This document shows positions 36,790 through 45,247 of a stretch of DNA of 58,068 bases, piece by piece (the stretch's first letter is position 1; each line of letters starts with the position of its first letter). Source of the DNA: Spirochaetales bacterium (GTDB lineage Bacteria; Spirochaetota; Spirochaetia; JAFGDJ01); the NCBI GenBank assembly GCA_016932135.1, contig JAFGDJ010000040.1, positions 1-58,068 on the forward strand, given 5' to 3'. The notes under the pieces were generated by a model that made no database searches, was not told the origin of the DNA, and worked only from the letters and a program-made list of their open reading frames with translations. Made by a program: the position numbers and the translations under genes.

Positions 36790-39114
36790 ATGAAGACATC
36801 CCGAGTTGAAAAGCTGCTTCTTTTTTCAACCAGGCATTTTAAAAGTATTTTCCTGGCGGTTCTGGTAGTTACTCTTGTCCTGGGCATCTTCGCCTTTAAG
36901 TTGAAAATCAACGCCGATGTGGAAAGTCTCATTGCCGAGGGAGACATACCCGAAGGGTTCTCCGAAAAAGCCTTTCTTAATTCCGACTACCTGATCCTGG
37001 CCTTCTACGGAAAGAACCTCTACGATGTCCGGCTTATGAGCCGTCTGGCACCTTACCTGGACACCCTGGCCTCTCTGGAACATATCGGAACCCCCATAAC
37101 GCCTTTTAACCAGTATACCTTTGAAAAAAGGGGCGCCCAGCTTCGAATTGTCCGCTTCTCTCCCACCGGGGAGATTCCAAAGACCGCGGAAGAAATGAAA
37201 GTTTTTCAGGAAAGAATTCTCACCGACCGAACCGTACGAGGACTCCTGGTGTCTGAAGACGGCAGGGTTCTCTGTTTTCTCTACCCCTACAAACCCATGG
37301 AAGATTACGCCGCTTTTATGGACACCCTGGATCCCCTGATAGATGAAATGAGAAAAATCACCCGGGTATACGTTTCCGGCCCCCTGCCCTTCGAAAAGGC
37401 CGTGAGAGACCGCTTGCTGGGAGATTTTTCCCGGCTCATTCTTCTGAGTCTGGCGGTAATCCTGATTATCCTCTATACGGGGTTTAAATCCTTCAGAATA
37501 ACCATTATGCCCCTGGGGATCGTCATTACAGGTACTATCTGGACCTTGGGCCTGATGTCGCTCTTGAGAATTCCCCTATCCGTAATCAGCATCATGACGC
37601 CCCCCCTGGTTCTGACCCTGGGAACATCTTATACCATCCATATTCTGAACCAGTACTTTCGGGACCTGGACCATACCGTCGATTCGAACCAACCCATCAC
37701 CGGGTCGGTCTTTTCAGTGGGACGAACCATTGTTATGGCCGCCGCGACAACCATTATCGGTTTTTTCAGCCTGCTGGTCACTCAGTTGGAACAAACCCGG
37801 GATTTCGGCCTGGCCACAAGTTTGGGGATTTTTTCCTGTGCCGTCCTTTCAATCTTTCTCCTTCCCGGGTTGTTATCTCGTATCCGAAAACCTTCGAAGA
37901 AACAGCAGAACCTGGTTACTTCCGGCCCGCTGGTTCAGTTTCTCGACGCCCTGGGGTCCTTTGCCGCGCGAAACAAACGGTGGGTTCTTCTCAGCCTGGC
38001 GGCCTTCCCCCTGCTTTTCGTTTTTTCCCTGAGACACATCAACTACGATTCCAACTACCTGGGCTACTTTCCAAAAAAGGAACGGGTAGTTCGGGATTTT
38101 TACTTTATTGCCGAACACTTGAGCGGTATTAACCAGGTGCAGGTGACGTTGCAGGGGCCTTCGGAGGAAGAAGGCTATTTTCTCAAGCCCGAAGTTTTAA
38201 GGGATGTCTCCGCCTTCGAGGACACCCTGCGGGATGAAGCCGTTGTCAGTTATCTTATATCGTTCCCCTCGTATATCAGGGAAATAAACCGCCTGGCTAC
38301 AGGAGAGGATGAAATTCCCACCACCCGGGGGCTGATTCTTCTATTGTCCCGTTATTTTACAACCCTGGCGAAAAGCGACGGTTCCCAGAACATGCTCTCG
38401 GTCATGGCTAACGAAGATTTTACCCAGCTTGTCTGCACCTTTCGCACCTTTGACAAGGAGCACCATCGTTTTGAATCGGAAAAGGAAATGCAGCAAATCA
38501 TTCAGCGAGCCGGACACAATGCCGAGAGGCTTCTTCCGTCCGAGATAAGGGTGAGCTTTTCAGGGGGGAGCCTTCGTTACACCGAATTGTACGAACAAAC
38601 CCGGGAAGACCAGCTGAAGTCAACAATACTTGCTTTGGTTTTTATTTTTATCATTACATCGTTTTTCTTTCGATCCCCCTTATACGGCCTGTTAAGCCTT
38701 CTCCCCATGGTTTCCGGTATTACAGCCCTGTATATCTTCATGGCCCTGACCGCGATTCCCTTGGATATGACCACCCTCATGGTCTCCAGCGTGGCCATCG
38801 GTATTGGTGTGGACGACTCCATTCATTTTTTACTGCAGTATAGAAAACAAAGAAAACAGATTTCTTCCGAAGATCCTGTGCGAAGAACCCTGCATATTAC
38901 CGGGCGGCCCATCGTACTGACCAGCGTATCCATTATGGGGGGCATTCTCATCCTGGTTTTGTCCGGATTCAAACCCATCGTTTATTTCGGTGTCTTAGTA
39001 TCTTTCACCCTGCTGGCTACAACTCTAGGGTGCATCCTGATCCTGCCGGTTATTCTGAATCTTCTGCATCCCCCTGAGACGGGAAACCTTGACCACCGAA
39101 AGAAAAACCATTAG
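36790..39114 (+). CDS. MMPL/RND superfamily exporter (COG1033 type)
   Basis: A 774-residue inner-membrane transporter with the MMPL two-fold plan: one membrane helix (about 18-36), a periplasmic loop, five helices (about 220-365), then helix, loop and five helices again (about 400-765). Key segments are GTSYTIHILNQYF in the first half and VAIGIGVDDSIHFLLQYRKQ in the second, with the Asp pair expected for proton coupling. This family exports lipids or other hydrophobic molecules. It heads an operon with a lipoprotein, a response regulator and a solute-binding protein. No adaptor or channel gene is adjacent. Confidence 0.9.
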   Translation: MKTSRVEKLLLFSTRHFKSIFLAVLVVTLVLGIFAFKLKINADVESLIAEGDIPEGFSEKAFLNSDYLILAFYGKNLYDVRLMSRLAPYLDTLASLEHIGTPITPFNQYTFEKRGAQLRIVRFSPTGEIPKTAEEMKVFQERILTDRTVRGLLVSEDGRVLCFLYPYKPMEDYAAFMDTLDPLIDEMRKITRVYVSGPLPFEKAVRDRLLGDFSRLILLSLAVILIILYTGFKSFRITIMPLGIVITGTIWTLGLMSLLRIPLSVISIMTPPLVLTLGTSYTIHILNQYFRDLDHTVDSNQPITGSVFSVGRTIVMAAATTIIGFFSLLVTQLEQTRDFGLATSLGIFSCAVLSIFLLPGLLSRIRKPSKKQQNLVTSGPLVQFLDALGSFAARNKRWVLLSLAAFPLLFVFSLRHINYDSNYLGYFPKKERVVRDFYFIAEHLSGINQVQVTLQGPSEEEGYFLKPEVLRDVSAFEDTLRDEAVVSYLISFPSYIREINRLATGEDEIPTTRGLILLLSRYFTTLAKSDGSQNMLSVMANEDFTQLVCTFRTFDKEHHRFESEKEMQQIIQRAGHNAERLLPSEIRVSFSGGSLRYTELYEQTREDQLKSTILALVFIFIITSFFFRSPLYGLLSLLPMVSGITALYIFMALTAIPLDMTTLMVSSVAIGIGVDDSIHFLLQYRKQRKQISSEDPVRRTLHITGRPIVLTSVSIMGGILILVLSGFKPIVYFGVLVSFTLLATTLGCILILPVILNLLHPPETGNLDHRKKNH

Positions 39115-39123
39115 TTTTAGCCT

Positions 39124-39837
39124 ATGAAATACTTTCAGGCTTTTTTACTGCTTAGCCTTCTGTTTTTTGCCTCCTGTAGCATTCAACAAGAAATTTTTTT
39201 AGATGCCTCCGGGGGAGGAGAATATACAGGAACCTTCCGGGTCTCTCAGGATATGGCGGATTATCTGGAAGAATTGGCCTCCCTGACCACCAGTTCCTCG
39301 GAAGAGTTCACCCTTTTTGAAACTGACAAAATAAAGGAAGATCTGGAAAAGGATCAATCCGGGGTTCACGTCACAGCCGTTACCGTGGATGACCCGAACA
39401 CTCTCCGGGTCGCGCTGACCTTCGACAGCCTGGAAAGCCTCCTTGAATCCCAGGAAGCCCAGGCGGCAAAGATTATCCGGTTCACCGAACTGGCCGACGG
39501 TAGTAAAAAAGTTCATATTCGCCTGGATCGGGAAAATTATGAACACCTGGATGCTCTCTTTTCCGAGGAGCAAAAGATCGTAATGGATATCTTCGGTCCT
39601 AAGGAAAACGAAGGCCTCTCAGAAGAAGAATATCTGGAAATGATGTCTTATGCCCTGGGGGAGCAAGGGTCGGACCTGCTGCGAGCATCTATCATAGAAA
39701 CCCGGGTAAAAGTTAAGGGAACCCTCCTGGATCAAAAAGGAGGTGTTCGGGAAGGCGACACCGTAGTATTTCGGATTCCACTCCTACGTTTTTTACTCCT
39801 TGATGAAATCTTGGAATACCAGCTTACATTCAGGTAG
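39124..39837 (+). CDS. Lipoprotein of the MMPL operon
   Basis: The 237-residue product has a signal ending LLFFASC (Cys19 as lipid site). The mature part opens with IQQEIFLDASGGGEYTGTFR and has alternating strands and acidic helices; RFLLLDEILEYQLTFR ends the protein. The overall look, an amphipathic beta-rich fold, resembles small envelope lipoproteins such as LppM-like ones, but this is weak. It starts 9 bases after the MMPL stop, so it probably assists that transporter in lipid handling or envelope maintenance (inference). Confidence 0.78.
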   Translation: MKYFQAFLLLSLLFFASCSIQQEIFLDASGGGEYTGTFRVSQDMADYLEELASLTTSSSEEFTLFETDKIKEDLEKDQSGVHVTAVTVDDPNTLRVALTFDSLESLLESQEAQAAKIIRFTELADGSKKVHIRLDRENYEHLDALFSEEQKIVMDIFGPKENEGLSEEEYLEMMSYALGEQGSDLLRASIIETRVKVKGTLLDQKGGVREGDTVVFRIPLLRFLLLDEILEYQLTFR

Positions 39838-39842
39838 GAATT

Positions 39843-40190
39843 GTGAAAATACTCATAGCCGAAGATGAATACACCACCAGGAAACTCATGGAAATAAAAC
39901 TTGATCGGGCGGGAATTCAGTACGATTTCACCTCCGACGGCAAGGAAGCTCTGGAAATGTTTTCCCGGGGCGGTTACTCGGTGGTGGTTTTAGATCAGTA
40001 CATGCCCGGAATGAACGGAAACATGATAGCTCGTCATATCCGGGAGAAAAACGACCAGGTGCCCATCATCGGAATAACCAGCGATGAAACTCAGCGGGAA
40101 CAGATGTTGGAAGACGGTTTCACCGACGTATTCATCAAACCTTTAAGAAATCAGGATTATATAACCACGCTAAAGAAATTCCTGGAGTAA
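39843..40190 (+). CDS. Single-domain response regulator (CheY-like receiver)
   Basis: A stand-alone receiver domain of 115 residues. The acidic pocket is in IAEDEYTTRKL, the phospho-acceptor is Asp51 in VVVLDQYMPGMNG, the conserved Thr is in IIGITSDE and the Lys is in DVFIKPLRN. There is no output domain. Start is GTG 39843 with AGGAA upstream, 5 bases after the lipoprotein stop. No histidine kinase is next to it, so its partner lies elsewhere. Placement in a transporter operon is unusual. Confidence 0.92.
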   Translation: MKILIAEDEYTTRKLMEIKLDRAGIQYDFTSDGKEALEMFSRGGYSVVVLDQYMPGMNGNMIARHIREKNDQVPIIGITSDETQREQMLEDGFTDVFIKPLRNQDYITTLKKFLE

Positions 40191-40193
40191 TAT

Positions 40194-41774
40194 GTGATTT
40201 CCAAAGGTCTGTTTCCTGTTCTCGCCTTTTTGCTCCTTTTTTCTACGGTTGTCATCCCGGCGGAAGAAAGAACCACCCTGACAACAGCCTATGCCTCTAC
40301 GGAATATCAATGGGATATTATTCATTCCTATTCTTCCTTCGAAGCCCAGCTTTACACGGCGGTATACGAAGGGCTGGTCACCTACCATCCTTTCAGTTTA
40401 CAGCCGATCTCCGGAGTCGCCCGTTTTTGGGAAGTCATGCCCGACGGGAAGACCTGGCGTTTCTATCTGCGGGAAAACGCAAGATATTGGAACGGCGACA
40501 GGGTAACGGCGGCCCACTTCCGCGACGCCTGGCTTACCCTGCTGGATCCGGAGGAAAAAGCCGAATATTCTTCTCTCCTGGATGTGGTTCGCGGGGCCCT
40601 GGATTACCGGACGGGAAAGACAACGGACCCGGAAACCGTCGGCCTTCGGGTTCTTTCGGATACCCTGCTGGAGGTGGAACTGGAAGAGCCGGCGGATCAT
40701 TTTCTGAAGATTCTCTGCCACCACAGCCTGGCTCCCATTCACCCGAAGCTATTAAAACAGCGGCAATGGAACTCGAAAACGGCAATTTTGAGCAACGGGC
40801 CCTTTTATGTCCTCTCCTGGTCGGATGAGGAGATTATTCTGGGGAAGAACCTCCTTTACTGGGATGCTTCCTCGGTGGAATTGGAAAAGATCCGTATCAT
40901 GCTGACCGATGATTATGAGGAAACCACAGCCCGTTTTAACAGTGGAGAGATTCACTGGTGCGCCGGGGGCATCGACTGGGGAGCCGTGGAAAATCCCAAC
41001 AATCTGTTGTTGAACCCCATGTTTGCCACCAGTTACCTCTTTTTCTCCTGTTTGTCCCCTCCCTTTGACCGGGCGGACGTACGACGCGGCCTTGCCCTGC
41101 TGATTCCCTGGGAAGAGATTCGATCGGAGGACTATATGCTTCTTCCGACCGCCGGCCTGGTCCCTTCCATTCCGGGTTACCCGGAAGCCCAGGGAATAGA
41201 GGCTCAGAATGTGAACGAAGGTCTGGCCCTCCTTAATGCCCAGGGTTTTCCAAAAGGGCAAGGGTTGGGAGACCTGATCATCCGGGTGCCCGAAGGCGGA
41301 GACATGGAAAGAATTTCCACTCTTATCAAAGATGCCTGGGAAACTTCCCTGGACATTACCGTAGCCGTGGAATATCACAGCTACCCGTCTTATTTTGACG
41401 TTATCGAAACCCGACCTTATACCCTGGCGACTATTACCTGGATCGGCGATTTTGCCGATCCCCTGACCTTTCTGCAGATGTGGACCGGCACCAGTAACCT
41501 GAACGATTCGGGATACCGGAACGAAAATTACGACACCCTTCTCAAGGAATCCATGGGGCAGACCGGAGAAAAACGCTATGAAACGCTGGGCGTGGCGGAA
41601 GCACTCCTTTTAAGTGAAGCGGCGGTCCTTCCCTTGAGCCACTATCCGGCCTTGAACGCCCTGGAGGTATCGCTGGTCGACGGGTGGTATCCCAACCCCC
41701 TGGATATCCACCCCTTCAAGTATATAAGGTTCAATAAGCCGGAGATTCCTCCGTCGGTGGTGATGAGTCGATAA
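40194..41774 (+). CDS. Family-5 extracellular solute-binding protein (peptide/oligosaccharide ABC type)
   Basis: The 526-residue product has a signal peptide (LFPVLAFLLLFSTVVIPAEE) and an OppA/DppA-like SBP_bac_5 domain throughout: YEGLVTYHP, ARFWEVMPDGKTWRFYLREN, GDRVTAAHFRDAWLTLLDPE, LSNGPFYVLSW, YRNENYDTLLKES. No lipobox Cys is obvious, so it may be periplasmic. GTG 40194 lies 3 bases after the response regulator stop with CTGGAG upstream. No permease or ATPase gene follows; it ends 6 bases before convergent tctA. It may deliver to a transporter elsewhere or act as a sensor. Confidence 0.9.
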   Translation: MISKGLFPVLAFLLLFSTVVIPAEERTTLTTAYASTEYQWDIIHSYSSFEAQLYTAVYEGLVTYHPFSLQPISGVARFWEVMPDGKTWRFYLRENARYWNGDRVTAAHFRDAWLTLLDPEEKAEYSSLLDVVRGALDYRTGKTTDPETVGLRVLSDTLLEVELEEPADHFLKILCHHSLAPIHPKLLKQRQWNSKTAILSNGPFYVLSWSDEEIILGKNLLYWDASSVELEKIRIMLTDDYEETTARFNSGEIHWCAGGIDWGAVENPNNLLLNPMFATSYLFFSCLSPPFDRADVRRGLALLIPWEEIRSEDYMLLPTAGLVPSIPGYPEAQGIEAQNVNEGLALLNAQGFPKGQGLGDLIIRVPEGGDMERISTLIKDAWETSLDITVAVEYHSYPSYFDVIETRPYTLATITWIGDFADPLTFLQMWTGTSNLNDSGYRNENYDTLLKESMGQTGEKRYETLGVAEALLLSEAAVLPLSHYPALNALEVSLVDGWYPNPLDIHPFKYIRFNKPEIPPSVVMSR

Positions 41775-41780
41775 TACCGG

Positions 41781-43310
41781 CTATTGCTTAACGCGTTTTA
41801 CCCGCCCTTTCAATTTCACCACAAACCGGTTGTATAGCGGTGTCTGGCTTACGATCATGAACAGTATCACCAGGAACAGGATGAGAGCCACGGGCCGCGT
41901 GAATACCGGTAGAAAACTTCCTTTCGAAACCATCAAAGCCCGGCGCAGATTGCTGTCGCACATGCCTCCGAGAATGACCCCAATTACCAGGGGCGCAATG
42001 GGATATTTCATCTCCGTCAGGAAATACGCGATAATTCCCACCGGGAGCATGAGGTACAAATTAAAGATATCCGTTCCCAGGGCGTAGGACCCGATAATAC
42101 AGAGCACCCCGATAACCGGCATAAACAGACTGGTGGGTATTCTCAGAACCTTGATCACCTGTTTGGCCAGGAAAATACCGCAGATCCACATGGCGAAGGA
42201 AGCTAAAAGAAGAATAGCCGTAACCTGAAGGTAGAAACCCGGATGATCAATGTTCAGCATGGGCCCGGGGTTGAAACCGTGCAGAAGCAGGGCGCCCAAA
42301 AGCATTGCCGCCGGAGGGCTTCCCGGAACCCCCAGGCTCAGCAGTGGAATCATCGCGCCGCCAATACAGGCGTTGTTCGCCGTTTCCGTGGCTACAACGG
42401 CTTCTTCGACCCCGGTACCGAACTTATCGCCGTCCTTGCTGAACCGCTTAGCGGCGCCGTAGGAGACCCATCCGGCGATATCCTCACCGATGCCCGGCAC
42501 CGCGCCGATGCCGACCCCGATAAGAGCCGACCGAATTATCTTCGGGGTATATCGGAAGATCTTCTTAAACCCGGGAACGATCCGGTCAACCTGGGCCATT
42601 TCACCGAATTTAAAATTATCCCGCAGGGTCTGGATAATCTGCGGGATCCCGAAAGCGCCGATCAGTACCGGGACCAGGTCAAGACCGCTGTCGAGCTGAC
42701 TGAATCCGAAGGTAAAGCGGGGATAATTCTGCAGCTTGTCACGGCCGATGGTGGCCATCCACAAACCGATAAGCCCCGCGATCCACCCCTTTATAACCAG
42801 GTCCGGGCTTGTAAGGGTTCCGCTGATGACAATGCCCACAAAGGCAAGAAGAAAGAACTCAAAAGATGTAAACTCCAGGGCCATCTTGGAAATGATGGGG
42901 GAAAAGGATACGACAAACAGCATGCCGATAAATGTTCCGATGGCTGAAGCGGTGGTGGTTAACCCCAGGGCTACTCCGGCCTGCCCTTTCTTCGCCATGG
43001 GGTAGCCGTCCATGGCCGTGGCTGCTGCCGCCGCCGTACCGGGAATATTCACCAGAATGGCCGTGTACGAGCCACCGTACACTCCTCCCACATAGATCCC
43101 CAGGAGAGCCACCATGGCGGTGGCGGGACTCATTCCATAGGTCAGGGTTGTCAGCAGGGCAACTCCCAAGGTCGCGGTGAGACCGGGGATAGCCCCGAAA
43201 ATAATGCCCATGATAACGGAGGCAAAAAGAAGAACTAAAGCCCCCGGATTTGTAACCAGGGCGGCAAGTTCCAGGATAAATTGTTGTAATGCTTCAAGGG
43301 CGAAGGACAT
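41781..43310 (-). CDS. tctA: Tripartite tricarboxylate transporter large membrane subunit, TctA family
   Basis: The 509-residue large permease of a secondary carboxylate transporter that uses a high-affinity binding protein. About 11-12 membrane helices are present, and both TctA repeats are visible: FGAIPGLTATLGVALLTTLT near residues 30-49 and GVGIGAVPGIGEDIAGWVSY near 260-279. The start is ATG 43310 after a perfect AGGAGG; the frame runs open for another 100 codons into tctB, but that stretch overlaps a clear gene. It ends the catabolic operon. The cargo is likely a carboxylate related to the operon's enzymes. Confidence 0.95.
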   Translation of the reverse strand: MSFALEALQQFILELAALVTNPGALVLLFASVIMGIIFGAIPGLTATLGVALLTTLTYGMSPATAMVALLGIYVGGVYGGSYTAILVNIPGTAAAAATAMDGYPMAKKGQAGVALGLTTTASAIGTFIGMLFVVSFSPIISKMALEFTSFEFFLLAFVGIVISGTLTSPDLVIKGWIAGLIGLWMATIGRDKLQNYPRFTFGFSQLDSGLDLVPVLIGAFGIPQIIQTLRDNFKFGEMAQVDRIVPGFKKIFRYTPKIIRSALIGVGIGAVPGIGEDIAGWVSYGAAKRFSKDGDKFGTGVEEAVVATETANNACIGGAMIPLLSLGVPGSPPAAMLLGALLLHGFNPGPMLNIDHPGFYLQVTAILLLASFAMWICGIFLAKQVIKVLRIPTSLFMPVIGVLCIIGSYALGTDIFNLYLMLPVGIIAYFLTEMKYPIAPLVIGVILGGMCDSNLRRALMVSKGSFLPVFTRPVALILFLVILFMIVSQTPLYNRFVVKLKGRVKRVKQ

Positions 43311-43318
43311 ACCACCTC

Positions 43319-44071
43319 CTAATATTTCAGCGAGTAATACAGGTAATTCATCTGCCCGATAAGAAGCCCTTCCTTGGGCAGAGGAACAAGCAGGGCGTAC
43401 CTGAAAACGGGGCAGAGGAATAAGGGTGTCAGTACCGCTACGAACAGGACAGTACGTAATTTTTTCAGCGGCACATTTTCCCGCTTCATTACTTTTCGGG
43501 CCTGCATATACAGGAACACCAGGAACAGCAACGCCATAAAATCCATGGAATAGACATACAGGCCGTTCAGAAGGCGGGCCAGGGGGCTGATGTAAAAAAG
43601 CACCAGAACAGCGCATTCCAGGATATATACAAAGGTTACCCGCGTAAAAACCCTTTTATTTTCAGCATAAAAAACCGTGCACACAAAAGAAAGAAAGAAC
43701 ATGATACTGATCATGAAGTCGATCCGGGGAATGAAGAGATACACAAAGGTGATAAGAGACAGGAATACGACCATGGTCCGGACGGTCCGCTCATCCAAGC
43801 GGGACCCTGTTTTTCGCTTCGCCGCCGCTAAAAGGCTCGCAAGGCCACCCTGCCTGACCGCTGTTCCCATTAAAAGAACTCCCAGTAGAATAACACCTCC
43901 GCCGATGAACAGGGGGAACAGGGCCGGAGCCACATACCAATGGGTTTCCACCCCACCGTAACTGGCCTTCATCGGCATGCCGGTTGAAACCAGAATAACG
44001 AAAACACCGAACAGAATGAGAATAATCGACGTTATAAAATCCGATCTGCGCAAACTCGCTTTTTCATCCAT
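43319..44071 (-). CDS. tctB: Tripartite tricarboxylate transporter small membrane subunit, TctB family
   Basis: This 250-residue subunit has about five to six membrane helices, slightly longer than the usual 150-190 residues; the extra length is at the C-terminus (about 180-250). TctB features include the first helix ITSIILILFGVFVILVSTGM, and GGVETHWYVAPALFPLFIGG. ATG 44071 is preferred, with AAAGGG 8-10 bases upstream; an in-frame TTG at 44089 is the alternative. It sits 83 bases after tctC, separated by a strong hairpin, and 8 bases before tctA. Confidence 0.88.
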   Translation of the reverse strand: MDEKASLRRSDFITSIILILFGVFVILVSTGMPMKASYGGVETHWYVAPALFPLFIGGGVILLGVLLMGTAVRQGGLASLLAAAKRKTGSRLDERTVRTMVVFLSLITFVYLFIPRIDFMISIMFFLSFVCTVFYAENKRVFTRVTFVYILECAVLVLFYISPLARLLNGLYVYSMDFMALLFLVFLYMQARKVMKRENVPLKKLRTVLFVAVLTPLFLCPVFRYALLVPLPKEGLLIGQMNYLYYSLKY

Positions 44072-44091
44072 ACACAATACCCTTTTCAATG

Positions 44092-44119
44092 AAGGGACCG
44101 GCCTTTCGGCAGGTCCCTT
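44092..44119 (-). terminator. Strong intercistronic hairpin between tctC and tctB
   Basis: AAGGGACC (44092-44099) and GGTCCCTT (44112-44119) pair perfectly, with an inner GCC/GGC stem and a TTTC loop. No T-run follows on the minus strand, so it is more likely a transcript-stabilising or partial-termination element that lowers tctBA relative to tctC. Confidence 0.55.
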
Positions 44120-44154
44120 GGATGCATCCGAAAAAAGACTTTCCTAAGTCGTCC

Positions 44155-45174
44155 TTACGGCCGGGGAATATTCAGATCCGCCGGGTCCACATCAGCGGCG
44201 CCCAGTTCCCAGAGAGTCCAGGCAAAGTTGGATTCCAGCGAAGCGAAAATCTCGTTCGCCTCGGGTCCGCGCTTCCCGGAGAGGACATAATACTTTTCCT
44301 TGCCGAAATCCAGGACCGCCTGGGATTTCATAGCCTTGTCGAAAGCCTGATAGAGCACTTCTTTCCTTTCCTGCGGGGTATCGGCGGCTACGGCAAAACC
44401 AATGGACTGCGGCAGCGGCAGGTAGTCGCTCAAGGACGGATAGGTTTTGAAGGCCGAAGGAATAACCGTTCCGGCCAGGTCAAAGGAATCGGGAATCAGC
44501 ATGCCCAGGGGCTTCAGTTTACCGCCGCGGATCAGTTCGGCCTGTTCAGCCACGGAGGTAATGATAACGGTAATTTCCCCTGTCATGGCGGCGTTCTGGG
44601 CCGGTGCGGAGCCATCATAGGGGATAAAGCTGAAATCGGCACCGGAGCCGTTTTCCAGGGCCAGAAGGTTCAAGTGATGAATCGAGCCGGACCCGCTGGC
44701 ACCGGCCAGGATGGTTCCCGGGTTGGCTTTCGCGTCTTCTATAAGATCCTGGATGGTGTTGTAGGGGGCGTTCGGGGTTACCGAAACCACATCGGGTGAG
44801 CCGCCGATGATAAAGAAGTCCCATACATTCATCCTGTTGCTCCAGGCGCCCTTGACGCCGGCGGTCACATTGGATTCCGACAAGCCGCAGATTGTGTAGC
44901 CGTCATGGGGGGCGCTGTAGGCGTAGGTCATGCCGACGGAACCGGAAGCGCCGCCGGTTTTGTTTATCACGTTTATGTTGACGCCCAGTTCCTTGGCCAT
45001 CTCCGCCATGACGATACGGTTACACACATCGGTGCCGCCACCGGCGCCCCACACCACCACCGTGGTAATGTCCCTTTCGGGATACGGGACTTCCACCCCT
45101 TCCGCCTGACCACCGGCAAAAGCCAGGGCTGCCAAAACGGACACCATCAGTACCGTTAACATCAGTTTTCTCAT
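44155..45174 (-). CDS. tctC: Tripartite tricarboxylate transporter solute-binding protein (TctC/Bug family)
   Basis: A secreted binding protein of 339 residues from ATG 45174, preceded by AAGGAG. The signal peptide runs LTVLMVSVLAALAFA with cleavage before GGQAEG, a leader type common in spirochaete binding proteins. The Bug fold is evident: YPERDITTVVVWGAGGGTDV, INVINKTGGASGSVGMTYAY, FFIGGSPDVVSV, LAGASGSGSIHHLNLLALEN. It captures a carboxylate and delivers it to TctAB. Hairpins lie on both sides of the gene, which should favour high expression of this subunit. Confidence 0.93.
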   Translation of the reverse strand: MRKLMLTVLMVSVLAALAFAGGQAEGVEVPYPERDITTVVVWGAGGGTDVCNRIVMAEMAKELGVNINVINKTGGASGSVGMTYAYSAPHDGYTICGLSESNVTAGVKGAWSNRMNVWDFFIIGGSPDVVSVTPNAPYNTIQDLIEDAKANPGTILAGASGSGSIHHLNLLALENGSGADFSFIPYDGSAPAQNAAMTGEITVIITSVAEQAELIRGGKLKPLGMLIPDSFDLAGTVIPSAFKTYPSLSDYLPLPQSIGFAVAADTPQERKEVLYQAFDKAMKSQAVLDFGKEKYYVLSGKRGPEANEIFASLESNFAWTLWELGAADVDPADLNIPRP

Positions 45175-45205
45175 CGCTCTCTCCTTAGAATCGATAATAT
45201 CGTTC

Positions 45206-45242
45206 ATGAGGTCGACCGTATACAGGGTAACGGCCGCCTCAT
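45206..45242 (-). repeat. Intercistronic hairpin upstream of tctC
   Basis: ATGAGG (45206-45211) pairs with CCTCAT (45237-45242); inner CG/CG and CCGT/ACGG pairs continue the stem with single mismatches, around a 10-base loop. It lies in the 73-base gap between the dehydrogenase and tctC and could protect the tctC transcript 5' end after processing. Confidence 0.45.
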
Positions 45243-45247
45243 AATAC

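Noticed and set aside
42243..42947. Plus-strand open frame opposite tctA
   Set aside because: TctA motifs are clear on the minus strand and this frame has no ribosome binding site or recognisable domain.
43311..43616. N-terminal extension of tctA by about 100 codons
   Set aside because: It overlaps the tctB coding region, resembles no TctA sequence, and a perfect AGGAGG sits before ATG 43310.
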